5,178 nt of DNA, from contig PLCI01000094.1 in NCBI GenBank assembly GCA_003135595.1, positions 837-6,014 on the forward strand. The letters run 5' to 3'. Positions 1 to 5,178 of this stretch are shown one piece after another. This DNA is from Acidimicrobiaceae bacterium. Lineage in GTDB: Bacteria; Actinomycetota; Acidimicrobiia; Acidimicrobiales; RAAP-2. Under the pieces are notes generated by a model, which had not been told where the DNA came from, did not search any database, and worked only from the letters and a program-made list of their open reading frames with translations. The position numbers and the translations under genes are program-made. Position 1 is the stretch's first letter; each line of letters begins with the position of its first letter.

Positions 1-473
1 GCCTCGGGGGTCGCGCCGCCGAAGCGCTCGTAGATGTCGGGGTGCAGCGACCCCGCGTTCACGCCGATGCGGATGGGGACGTTGCGGTCCTTCGCCTCCT
101 GGGCGACCAGCTTGATCTCGTGCTCCTTGCGGAGGTTGCCGGGATTGAGCCGCAGGCCCTGGACGCCCGCGTCGAGCGCGGCGAGCGCCATCTCCACGTG
201 GAAGTGGATGTCCGCGATGATCGGCACCGGCGAGCGCGGCACGATCTGGGCCAGCCCCTCGGCCGCAGGTCCCTCGTTGCACGTGCAGCGCACGAGGTCC
301 GCGCCGGCAGCGAAAAGGTCGTAGATCTGGGTGAGGGTGCCCTCGACGTCGGCGGTCTTGGTCGTCGTCATCGACTGGACGGTGACGGGCGACCCGCCGC
401 CGACCGCGACGGGTCCGACGTGGATCTGGCGGGTCAGCCGCCGCTCGGCGAGCACCGTGTCGGCGACGTCCAC
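1..473 (-). CDS. ispG: 4-hydroxy-3-methylbut-2-enyl diphosphate synthase (flavodoxin/ferredoxin-type), 5' part only
   Basis: IspG (GcpE) is the cytosolic 4Fe-4S enzyme that reductively converts 2-C-methyl-D-erythritol 2,4-cyclodiphosphate to HMBPP, the penultimate step of the MEP isoprenoid pathway. The first 157 codons are present. They cover part of the N-terminal TIM barrel, with family motifs VQSMTTTKT (residues 32-40), ADIHF (87-91), RLNPGN (108-113) and PIRIGVNAGSL (133-143). The C-terminal domain carrying the cluster cysteines lies beyond the window edge, so catalytic completeness cannot be judged. The start is taken as GTG at 473, 34 nt after the protease stop; it puts a normal short lead before the RQIHVG segment. 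No clear Shine-Dalgarno is visible, and a second in-frame GTG at 455 is possible. An ATG at about 479 is in another frame and stops after 15 codons. Residues 62-67 read RCTCNE, where many homologues have a hydrophobic strand ending in Pro. It is probably translated from the same message as dxr, which acts earlier in the pathway. Confidence 0.95.
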   Translation of the reverse strand, partial: MDVADTVLAERRLTRQIHVGPVAVGGGSPVTVQSMTTTKTADVEGTLTQIYDLFAAGADLVRCTCNEGPAAEGLAQIVPRSPVPIIADIHFHVEMALAALDAGVQGLRLNPGNLRKEHEIKLVAQEAKDRNVPIRIGVNAGSLHPDIYERFGGATPE

Positions 474-507
474 GAGGCCATTCTGCCGTGGGAACCGCCC
501 CGGTCGG

Positions 508-1794
508 TCAACCGAAGGGGTTCACGGTCCCGTGGGCGATATCGAGGTACATCTTTCCGGCCACGAAGAGCAGGAGGAACCCGAGGAACGCGTAGACGAC
601 CGGCATGAGCTTCTTCACGTCGGCGCGGTACCGCGCCTTGCCGCGGCGCGTGCGGAGCCGCTCGTAGAGCGCGATCGCGACGTGGCCGCCGTCGAGCGGG
701 AGCATGGGCAGCATGTTGAGGATGCCGAGCGAGATGTTGAGTGAGATCAGGATGCCGAAGAGTGGCTCCACGCCGGCCTTCGCCGCGTCGGCGATCAGCT
801 GGCCGGCACCCAAGATCGAGACCGCGCCGGATCCCGACGCCTTCGCCTTGGCCCCGGCCTTGAAGTTCGTGACCTGGTTCGCGAGCGAGCTGAGGCCCGA
901 CGGCGAGAACGAGCTCGCGAAGACGTGCCCTGTTTGATCGGCCACGCCCCACACGATTGACGTCGTGCCCGTGAACGACGAGAAGAGCCCGGGGTGGGTG
1001 AGGTAGGTCGGCTGCCCGAGGGAGATGCCGAGGATCGGCGTCGGCGCGAGAGCCTTGATCACGCGCGGCGTCGCGAGCAGGGCGAGGGGTACGCCGCCGC
1101 GGAGCACGACGATGCGGATCGGACGGCCGTGGCTCCCGTGGATCTGGGCGACGACGTTGCTCGCGTTGGTCGGCGTCCCATCGATGGTGACGATGACGTC
1201 GCCCAGGCGAAGGCCCGCCTTCGCCGCTGGCGTGACGACGCCCGTCACGGTCGTGAGGCCCGTGATCTCCACGCGGTCGGAGAGCACCGGCTTCCCGAAC
1301 CAGAACAGCGCGCAGAACGCGAGGATCAGCGCGAGCAGCAAGTGCACGATCGAGCCCGCCGACGCCACCAGCACGCGCTTGCGCGTCGACTGGTTGACGA
1401 AGCTGCGGGGCTCGTCGGACGGGTCGAGCTCCTCGAGGGCCGTCATCCCGAGGATCTTCACGTAGCCACCGGCCGGGATCGCCTTGATCCCGTACTCGGT
1501 CTCGCCGCGGCGTATCGACCACAGCCTCGGACCGAAGCCGACGAAGAACTCGGTCGCCTTCATCCCAGACCACTTGGCCGTCGCAAAGTGCCCGGCCTCG
1601 TGGAGCATGATGATCAGGAGCACCGAGCCCACGACCACCAGCCAGGGCCACCCGCCGAGCGCCAAGATCGCGACGGTGACGGCTGTCGTGCCGGCTACCA
1701 GCCCGAGCAGGCGCATCAGCATCTCGTGGCGCGTGGGCGGCGGCTCGTCCGCGGTCTCCGAAGTGGTCACTGCCGGAGCTCGGACTGCGGTCAC
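508..1794 (-). CDS. rseP: Site-2 intramembrane zinc metalloprotease, RseP/Rip1 family (M50)
   Basis: A 428-residue membrane protease expected to cleave substrates within the bilayer; relatives (RseP of E. coli, Rip1 of Mycobacterium) cut anti-sigma factors, remnant signal peptides or other membrane proteins. Visible features in order: a hydrophilic N-terminal tail of about 30 residues; hydrophobic segments at about 31-64 running into the zinc motif HEAGH (65-69); FGFGP-like stretch VGFGPR (85-90); GGYVKILGM (109-117); membrane segment about 142-166; one PDZ domain about 172-245, including the AGLRLGDVI core; membrane segment about 346-365 with the second active-site motif NMLPMLPLDGGH (360-371, presumed zinc ligand D368); and a last membrane segment about 397-416. 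The start is GTG at 1794, overlapping the dxr stop by 4 nt (GTGA). In-frame GTG at 1770 and ATG at 1722 are alternatives; none has a strong ribosome binding site. Unusual: the motif that commonly reads AGPxxN in this family is AGSIVH here (146-151), and HEAGH lies about 40 residues further in than in E. coli RseP. The family assignment is firm; the substrate is unknown. Confidence 0.94.
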   Translation of the reverse strand: MTAVRAPAVTTSETADEPPPTRHEMLMRLLGLVAGTTAVTVAILALGGWPWLVVVGSVLLIIMLHEAGHFATAKWSGMKATEFFVGFGPRLWSIRRGETEYGIKAIPAGGYVKILGMTALEELDPSDEPRSFVNQSTRKRVLVASAGSIVHLLLALILAFCALFWFGKPVLSDRVEITGLTTVTGVVTPAAKAGLRLGDVIVTIDGTPTNASNVVAQIHGSHGRPIRIVVLRGGVPLALLATPRVIKALAPTPILGISLGQPTYLTHPGLFSSFTGTTSIVWGVADQTGHVFASSFSPSGLSSLANQVTNFKAGAKAKASGSGAVSILGAGQLIADAAKAGVEPLFGILISLNISLGILNMLPMLPLDGGHVAIALYERLRTRRGKARYRADVKKLMPVVYAFLGFLLLFVAGKMYLDIAHGTVNPFG

Positions 1795-2972
1795 GGGCGC
1801 GCCGACGCGAGGGCCATGTCCTCCATGATGCCCGACGCGACACGGCGAGCCGTCATGTCTGCCCTAAGAAGTGCCTCAATGTCCTCGCACGGTGTGTCGT
1901 CGTAGCGATCGAGCGTCGCAGCGATCACCTCGGCGATGCCAGTCCAGGACAGCGTGCCCGCGAGGAACGCCTCGACCGCGCACTCGTCGGCGGCGTTCAG
2001 CCACGCGGGCGCAGTGCCGCCCAGGCGTGCGGCCTCATAGGCGAGCCGCAGACACGGGAACGCCTCGAGGTCTGGGGGCTCGAACGTGAGCTCGAGGGGT
2101 GCGTCAAGTGCGAGCCGGCCGAAGCCGTCGTCGAATCGAGCGGGGAAGCCGAGCACGTAGGCGATCGGCAGCCGCATGTCGGGTTGGCTGAGCTGGGCGA
2201 GCGTCGAGCCATCGACGAGCTCGACCATGGAGTGCACGATCGACTGGGGATGCACGACCACGTCGACCTTCTCGACGCCGACGCCGAACAAGGCGGCCGC
2301 CTCGAGCACCTCGAGGCCCTTGTTCATCAGCGTCGAGGAGTCGACGGTGATCTTCGGGCCCATCTGCCACGTGGGGTGTGCGAGCGCGTCGTCGACCGTG
2401 ACGTGCGCCAGCTCCTCGGTGCTCCTCCCCCGAAATGGGCCGCCCGACGCGGTGAGCACGATGCGTCGCACCCAGCGCATCGGCTCGGGACCACTCAGCC
2501 CGGCCAGGCACTGGTGCACCGCGCAGTGCTCCGAGTCGACGGGCAGGATCATCGCCCCGGGCGTCGTCCGCACCTGGGCGACGAGATCGGCGGCGACGAT
2601 CAGTGACTCCTTGTTGGCAAGGGCGAGGTGGCGCCCCGCGCTGAGCGCTGCAAGCGTCGCCGGCACCCCCGCGAAGCCCACGATGGCGTTGAGTACGACG
2701 TCGGCACGGCTCGCCGCATCGATCAGGCCGTCGGTGCCGACCAGCACGTCGGTGCGCTCGGGCAGGTCGCTCGCGATCGCCTTCGCGGCGGCATCGTCGG
2801 GAACGACGACCCGGCGGGGTCTGTGCGCGCGGGCGAGCGCGGCGAGCTCCTCGAGGCTCCGCCAGGCGCTCAGCGTGTCGAGGTCGAACTCGCCGGGATG
2901 CCGCGCCACGACGTCCAGTGCCTGCGTGCCGACCGAGCCGGTCGCACCGAGGATCGCCAGCGACCTCGTCAT
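1791..2972 (-). CDS. dxr: 1-deoxy-D-xylulose 5-phosphate reductoisomerase
   Basis: Dxr (IspC) is the cytosolic NADPH- and metal-dependent enzyme that converts DXP to MEP, the committed step of the MEP pathway and the target of fosmidomycin. The 393-residue product has the usual family length. Motifs: GATGSVG nucleotide-binding loop (9-15); ANKES (119-123); PVDSEH (144-149) with metal ligands D146 and E148; SGGPFR (176-181); the flexible-loop pair H199 and W202; MGPKITVDSS followed by MNKGLE with N217, K218 and third metal ligand E221; HPQSIVHSMVE (241-251). The C-terminal helical domain, including WLNAADECAVEAFL (324-337), is complete. The ATG at 2972 is chosen because a strong AGAGGAGG site sits 7 nt upstream and the protein then begins right at the Rossmann strand. 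The frame stays open further upstream (to 3098), but that would run into cdsA and gives a Cys/Thr/Ser-rich non-homologous leader. The stop overlaps the GTG of the downstream protease gene, suggesting translational coupling. All key residues I can check are present. Confidence 0.97.
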   Translation of the reverse strand: MTRSLAILGATGSVGTQALDVVARHPGEFDLDTLSAWRSLEELAALARAHRPRRVVVPDDAAAKAIASDLPERTDVLVGTDGLIDAASRADVVLNAIVGFAGVPATLAALSAGRHLALANKESLIVAADLVAQVRTTPGAMILPVDSEHCAVHQCLAGLSGPEPMRWVRRIVLTASGGPFRGRSTEELAHVTVDDALAHPTWQMGPKITVDSSTLMNKGLEVLEAAALFGVGVEKVDVVVHPQSIVHSMVELVDGSTLAQLSQPDMRLPIAYVLGFPARFDDGFGRLALDAPLELTFEPPDLEAFPCLRLAYEAARLGGTAPAWLNAADECAVEAFLAGTLSWTGIAEVIAATLDRYDDTPCEDIEALLRADMTARRVASGIMEDMALASARP

Positions 2973-2979
2973 CGCGTGG

Positions 2980-2987
2980 CCTCCTCT
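2980..2987 (-). promoter_or_regulatory. Strong ribosome binding site for dxr
   Basis: Minus-strand AGAGGAGG lies 7 nt before the ATG at 2972, inside the 43-nt cdsA-dxr gap. It is among the best Shine-Dalgarno matches in the window. It fixes the dxr start and lets dxr be translated independently of cdsA, unlike the genes joined by overlaps. Confidence 0.85.
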
Positions 2988-3015
2988 GTCAGACGCGCGC
3001 TCGGCGCAGCAGTGC

Positions 3016-4416
3016 TCAGTGCAGGTGGAATGCCAGCACGACGTAGTACGTCGCGGGCAGGACGAACAGCAGGCCGTCCAGTCGATCGAGGAGCCCACCG
3101 TGGCCCGGGAGGGTCCGACCCATGTCCTTCAGCCCGAGGCTGCGCTTGAACATCGACTCGCACAGGTCCCCGAGCGGGGCGAGCACGGCCGCGCACAACC
3201 CAAGGGTGAGCGCCGCCGACATCGTCCACGGCGACATGGCCGACACGGACGCACCCACGATGATCGCGAACACCCCGCCGCCGATCGCGCCCTCCCAGGT
3301 CTTGTTCGGACTGATCGTGGGGGCCATTGCATGGCGCCCGAGCAGCTTGCCCGAGACGAGGGCGCCGACGTCGTAGGCGACCGTCACGAAGATCGCTCCC
3401 AGCAAGAAGTGCACGCCGTCGTGGCGAGGGAACGACGACGGGGCGAGCAGGAGCCCCGCGAAGGCGCCGAGCATGCCGACCCAGATGAAGACGAGCAGCG
3501 TGGTGGCCGCGCCGTCGATCACGTCGGCACGTTCGACCCCGGCCATGTACCACAGGAACGTGAAGAAGAAGCAGAGTGCGGCGACGAGCGGGAGGGCCGC
3601 GATGCCCTTGTTGTACGACGCGACCATCAGCGAGAGCGCTGCGACGAGCCCCAGGGCGGACGCCGGCCGGTGCCCGGCGAGGCGCATCGCGCTGTAGGCC
3701 TCCCCAGCGCCCAGGGTGACCACGACCGCGCAGATGATCGCCGCGAGCACCGTGCTCACGTCAAAGCCCACGACCACGACGAGGAGCAGGACGAAGCCCG
3801 TCACGATCGCGGCGGTCATGTCGCGCGAGCCCGACGGGCGCGCCGCCCGGCCGGTCAGCGGGCCGTCGCTCGGGGCGCGACGGGTGCGCGGCCGCACGCG
3901 GGTCGTGCGCGCGGCGGTCGTCATGCCAGGCTCGGTCGGGCCCTCGACCGAGCTGACGACGGGGACCGAGGTCGTCGGCGGGTCCTCGTCTCGGTCGAAC
4001 TCCCAGGGACGGCGGCCCTCGTCGCCGTGGACGGGCGCGGAGCCGCCCTCGTCGCCGAGCATCGCCGGCTCGAAGCCGTGCTCCTGTGCGGTCCAGTCGG
4101 TCTCGTCCTGCCGCCAGCTGGGCGCGGGCAGGGACGACCACGGGTCGTCGCTCGGGCTCGTCGGCTCCTCGCGCGAGAGGACGGCCGGGACCTGGCCCGT
4201 CGGCGCCTCGGTCCAGTGCGGGAGCTCGGGGTCCGGCGAGGTCCCGCGCACGAACGACCAGTCGTCGAGCGAGGCCTCCGGTGGCGCGTCGTGGTCAGGC
4301 GGCCTTGTCACGGCCTGGTGCGCGCCGGTGATCGTGACCCCGGACGCCTCTTGCACCACGTCGTCGTCTGGGTCCCAGTCGATCGGCCCGCCGCCGTCGT
4401 CGTCGCTATACCTCAA
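3016..4416 (-). CDS. cdsA: Phosphatidate cytidylyltransferase (CDP-diglyceride synthase) with long acidic N-terminal extension
   Basis: CdsA is an integral inner-membrane enzyme that makes CDP-diacylglycerol from phosphatidate and CTP, the branch-point precursor of bacterial phospholipids. The catalytic part is residues about 201-466: multiple hydrophobic segments (about 202-219, 222-237, 255-266, 272-290, 303-325, 337-354, 378-393, 398-414, 448-463), a SPNKTWEG motif (369-376), and the full family signature from S421 to D447, including K424, R425, K430, D431, H439, G440, G441, D444, R445 and D447. Ahead of it are about 200 hydrophilic residues, acidic and Trp-rich up to about 165 and then Arg-rich (about 170-198), so the 466-residue product is far longer than a typical CdsA of about 270-300. 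Codons in this part keep the G/C-rich third position, so it looks truly translated. The start is TTG at 4416, overlapping frr by 11 nt, with AGGAG 4 nt and AAGGAG 10 nt upstream. An in-frame ATG at 3819 would give a standard-length enzyme but has no visible ribosome binding site. Confidence 0.94.
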   Translation of the reverse strand: MRYSDDDGGGPIDWDPDDDVVQEASGVTITGAHQAVTRPPDHDAPPEASLDDWSFVRGTSPDPELPHWTEAPTGQVPAVLSREEPTSPSDDPWSSLPAPSWRQDETDWTAQEHGFEPAMLGDEGGSAPVHGDEGRRPWEFDRDEDPPTTSVPVVSSVEGPTEPGMTTAARTTRVRPRTRRAPSDGPLTGRAARPSGSRDMTAAIVTGFVLLLVVVVGFDVSTVLAAIICAVVVTLGAGEAYSAMRLAGHRPASALGLVAALSLMVASYNKGIAALPLVAALCFFFTFLWYMAGVERADVIDGAATTLLVFIWVGMLGAFAGLLLAPSSFPRHDGVHFLLGAIFVTVAYDVGALVSGKLLGRHAMAPTISPNKTWEGAIGGGVFAIIVGASVSAMSPWTMSAALTLGLCAAVLAPLGDLCESMFKRSLGLKDMGRTLPGHGGLLDRLDGLLFVLPATYYVVLAFHLH

Positions 4417-4978
4417 GTAGCTCCTGCTCCTTGTGCGTGAGCAGCGCGTCGACCGCCGCCACCTCGTCGTGTGTCATCTTGTCAAGCGCCTTCTCGAAGC
4501 GCTCGACCTCGTCGGCGCCGACGCCTTGGTCCTTCTCGGCGTGCTCCAGCTCCTGGCGGGCGTGGCGCCGCATGTTGCGGATCTGGACGCGCCCTTCCTC
4601 GGCCTTGTGCCGCACGACCTTCACCAGGTCCCTGCGCCGCTCCTCGGTGAGCGGGGGGAAGCCGAGCCAGATCACGATCCCGTCGTTGGTCGGCGAGATC
4701 CCGAGGTCAGAGGCCGTGATGGCCTTCTCGATCGCGCCGATCACCGACTTCTCGTACGGCGAGATCACGAGCATCCTCGCGTCGGGCACGGAGAACTGGG
4801 CGAGCTGCAAGAGGGGCACCGTGCTGCCGTAGTACTCGACGCCCAGGTGCTCGACGAGCGCGGGGTTCGCCCGGCCGGTGCGCACGGTCGAGAACTCGGC
4901 GCGGACGTGCTCAATGGCCTTGGCCATCTTGTCCTTCGTCTCTTCGAGCAGCAACGCCGTGAGGGAGTCGTCCATCAC
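4406..4978 (-). CDS. frr: Ribosome recycling factor
   Basis: RRF is a cytosolic tRNA-shaped protein that, with EF-G, splits post-termination ribosomes. The 190-residue product matches the family length of about 185. Domain I is the three-helix bundle (about 2-30 and 108-186); domain II is the beta/alpha lobe (about 31-105). Family motifs: RTGRANPALVEHL (33-45), YYG (49-51), LAQFSVPDARMLVISPY (59-75), AIEKAI (82-87), SDLGISPTNDG (90-100), FPPLTEERR (107-115) and the RNMRRHA ribosome-contact stretch (134-140). Two starts are adjacent: GTG at 4978, overlapping the pyrH stop by 4 nt (GTGA), and ATG at 4975, overlapping by 1 nt (TGATG). The GTG start gives MMDD, which lines up better with the common MI(D/E) beginning, but one residue is all that differs. 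No strong ribosome binding site is seen, which suggests re-initiation by ribosomes finishing pyrH. The frr 3' end overlaps cdsA by 11 nt. Confidence 0.97.
   Translation of the reverse strand: MMDDSLTALLLEETKDKMAKAIEHVRAEFSTVRTGRANPALVEHLGVEYYGSTVPLLQLAQFSVPDARMLVISPYEKSVIGAIEKAITASDLGISPTNDGIVIWLGFPPLTEERRRDLVKVVRHKAEEGRVQIRNMRRHARQELEHAEKDQGVGADEVERFEKALDKMTHDEVAAVDALLTHKEQELLEV
4421..4432 (-). promoter_or_regulatory. Ribosome binding site for cdsA, inside the frr 3' end
   Basis: Minus-strand AAGGAGCAGGAG, coding for part of the KEQEL tail of Frr, supplies two purine-rich cores: AAGGAG 10 nt and AGGAG 4 nt before the TTG at 4416. It supports the early TTG start and hence the long N-terminal region of CdsA. 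Because it is also coding sequence for Frr, it could be partly coincidental. Confidence 0.55.
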
Positions 4979-5178
4979 CGCACCAGCGTACCCACGCGCT
5001 CCCCGGCGAGGGCGCGGCTGATGTTGCCGGGGCCCATCAGGTCGAACACGTGAATTGGCAGCTTGTTGTCCATGCAGAAGGTGATCGCGGTGAGGTCCAT
5101 CACGCGGAGCTCCTTGCTGAGCACCTCCATGAACGAGATCTCGTCGTAGCGCACCGCGGTCTTGTCGAGCCTCGGGTC
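4975..5178 (-). CDS. pyrH: UMP kinase (uridylate kinase), C-terminal 67 codons only
   Basis: PyrH is the hexameric bacterial UMP kinase of the amino-acid-kinase fold. It phosphorylates UMP to UDP with ATP in the cytosol and supplies UTP and CTP synthesis. Only the C-terminal 67 residues are in the window, starting with DPRLDKTAVRYDEISF. Recognisable family features are RYDEISF (10-16 of this fragment), LRVMDLTAITFCMDN (24-38), LPIHVFDL (40-47), PGNISRA (50-56) and a final GTLV (63-66). The nucleotide-binding N-terminal part is outside. The TGA stop at 4977-4975 overlaps the start of frr, the usual partner of pyrH in bacteria. No truncation or frameshift is seen apart from the window edge. Confidence 0.95.
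   Translation of the reverse strand, partial: DPRLDKTAVRYDEISFMEVLSKELRVMDLTAITFCMDNKLPIHVFDLMGPGNISRALAGERVGTLVR

Noticed and set aside
474..507. Possible terminator or hairpin between the protease gene and ispG
   Set aside because: Only short 4-bp stems (such as AACC/GGTT around the stop, and ACCG/CGGT) with no following T-run; too weak to call at this GC content.
434..1843. Minus-strand open frame of 469 codons overlapping the protease gene in another frame
   Set aside because: The product is an Arg/Pro/Ala-rich frame shadow; the overlapping 508-1794 frame contains HEAGH, PDZ and LDGGH.
994..1905. Plus-strand open frame of 303 codons antisense to the protease gene and the end of dxr
   Set aside because: Arg/Asp/His-rich shadow product with no motif or plausible ribosome binding context; the minus strand here encodes a protease with intact catalytic motifs.
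3005..3022. Short direct repeat (GCACTG twice, one base apart, on the minus strand) around the cdsA stop
   Set aside because: A hexamer repeated once in high-GC sequence is easily chance, and half of it is coding; no flanking mobile-element structure was seen.
2973..3098. N-terminal extension of dxr up to position 3098
   Set aside because: The extra residues are not Dxr-like and would overlap the cdsA 3' end; the strong AGAGGAGG site before the ATG at 2972 and the Rossmann start directly after it decide the start.
2176..4440. Plus-strand open frame of 754 codons antisense to dxr, cdsA and frr
   Set aside because: Its product is low-complexity (runs of R, H, D, E, G, A) with no recognisable domain, and it lies opposite three securely identified genes. 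Long antisense frames are expected at this GC content and codon bias.
1..5178. Search for a new defence, mobile or RNA-based system
   Set aside because: The whole window is accounted for by six conserved genes in a known order, with gaps of 43 nt or less; no repeat array, inverted-repeat ends, integrase, toxin-antitoxin pair or structured RNA was seen.

Overview
The window is a compact run of six housekeeping genes, all on the minus strand, from a high-GC bacterium. Read in the direction of transcription (from the high-coordinate end) the order is pyrH (3' end only), frr, cdsA, dxr, a site-2 protease of the RseP/Rip1 family, and ispG (5' part only). This order is the well-known actinobacterial arrangement (compare the pyrH-frr-cdsA ... 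dxr-rip1-ispG region of Mycobacterium). The G/C-rich third codon positions and the use of GTG and TTG starts also fit Actinomycetota. Some protein details (the RCTCNE stretch in IspG, the long acidic N-terminus of CdsA, the AGSIVH motif of the protease) remind me of class Acidimicrobiia, but that placement is from memory and is only moderately secure.

Layout: 4975-5178 is the last 67 codons of pyrH (UMP kinase). 4406-4978 is frr (ribosome recycling factor), overlapping the pyrH stop. 3016-4416 is cdsA (phosphatidate cytidylyltransferase) with an apparent TTG start inside frr and an unusual hydrophilic N-terminal region of about 200 residues. A 43-nt gap holding a strong ribosome binding site separates cdsA from dxr (1791-2972). 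dxr overlaps the protease gene (508-1794) by 4 nt (GTGA). A 34-nt gap leads to ispG (1-473), which runs off the left edge. There is no non-coding stretch longer than about 45 nt, and I see no tRNA, rRNA, CRISPR array, insertion sequence, terminator or convincing internal promoter.

Functionally the cluster joins pyrimidine nucleotide supply (PyrH), translation recycling (Frr), CDP-diacylglycerol synthesis for phospholipids (CdsA), two steps of the MEP isoprenoid pathway (Dxr, the committed step; IspG, a late iron-sulfur step) and an intramembrane protease that in relatives cleaves anti-sigma factors and other membrane proteins. Tight spacing and stop/start overlaps suggest one transcript with translational coupling, its promoter lying upstream of pyrH outside the window.

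I looked for a novel system and did not find one. The points most worth a second look are the acidic, tryptophan-rich N-terminal region of CdsA, the altered second conserved motif and long N-terminus of the protease, and the cysteine-containing RCTCNE stretch in IspG. The long plus-strand open frames are high-GC shadows of the real genes.
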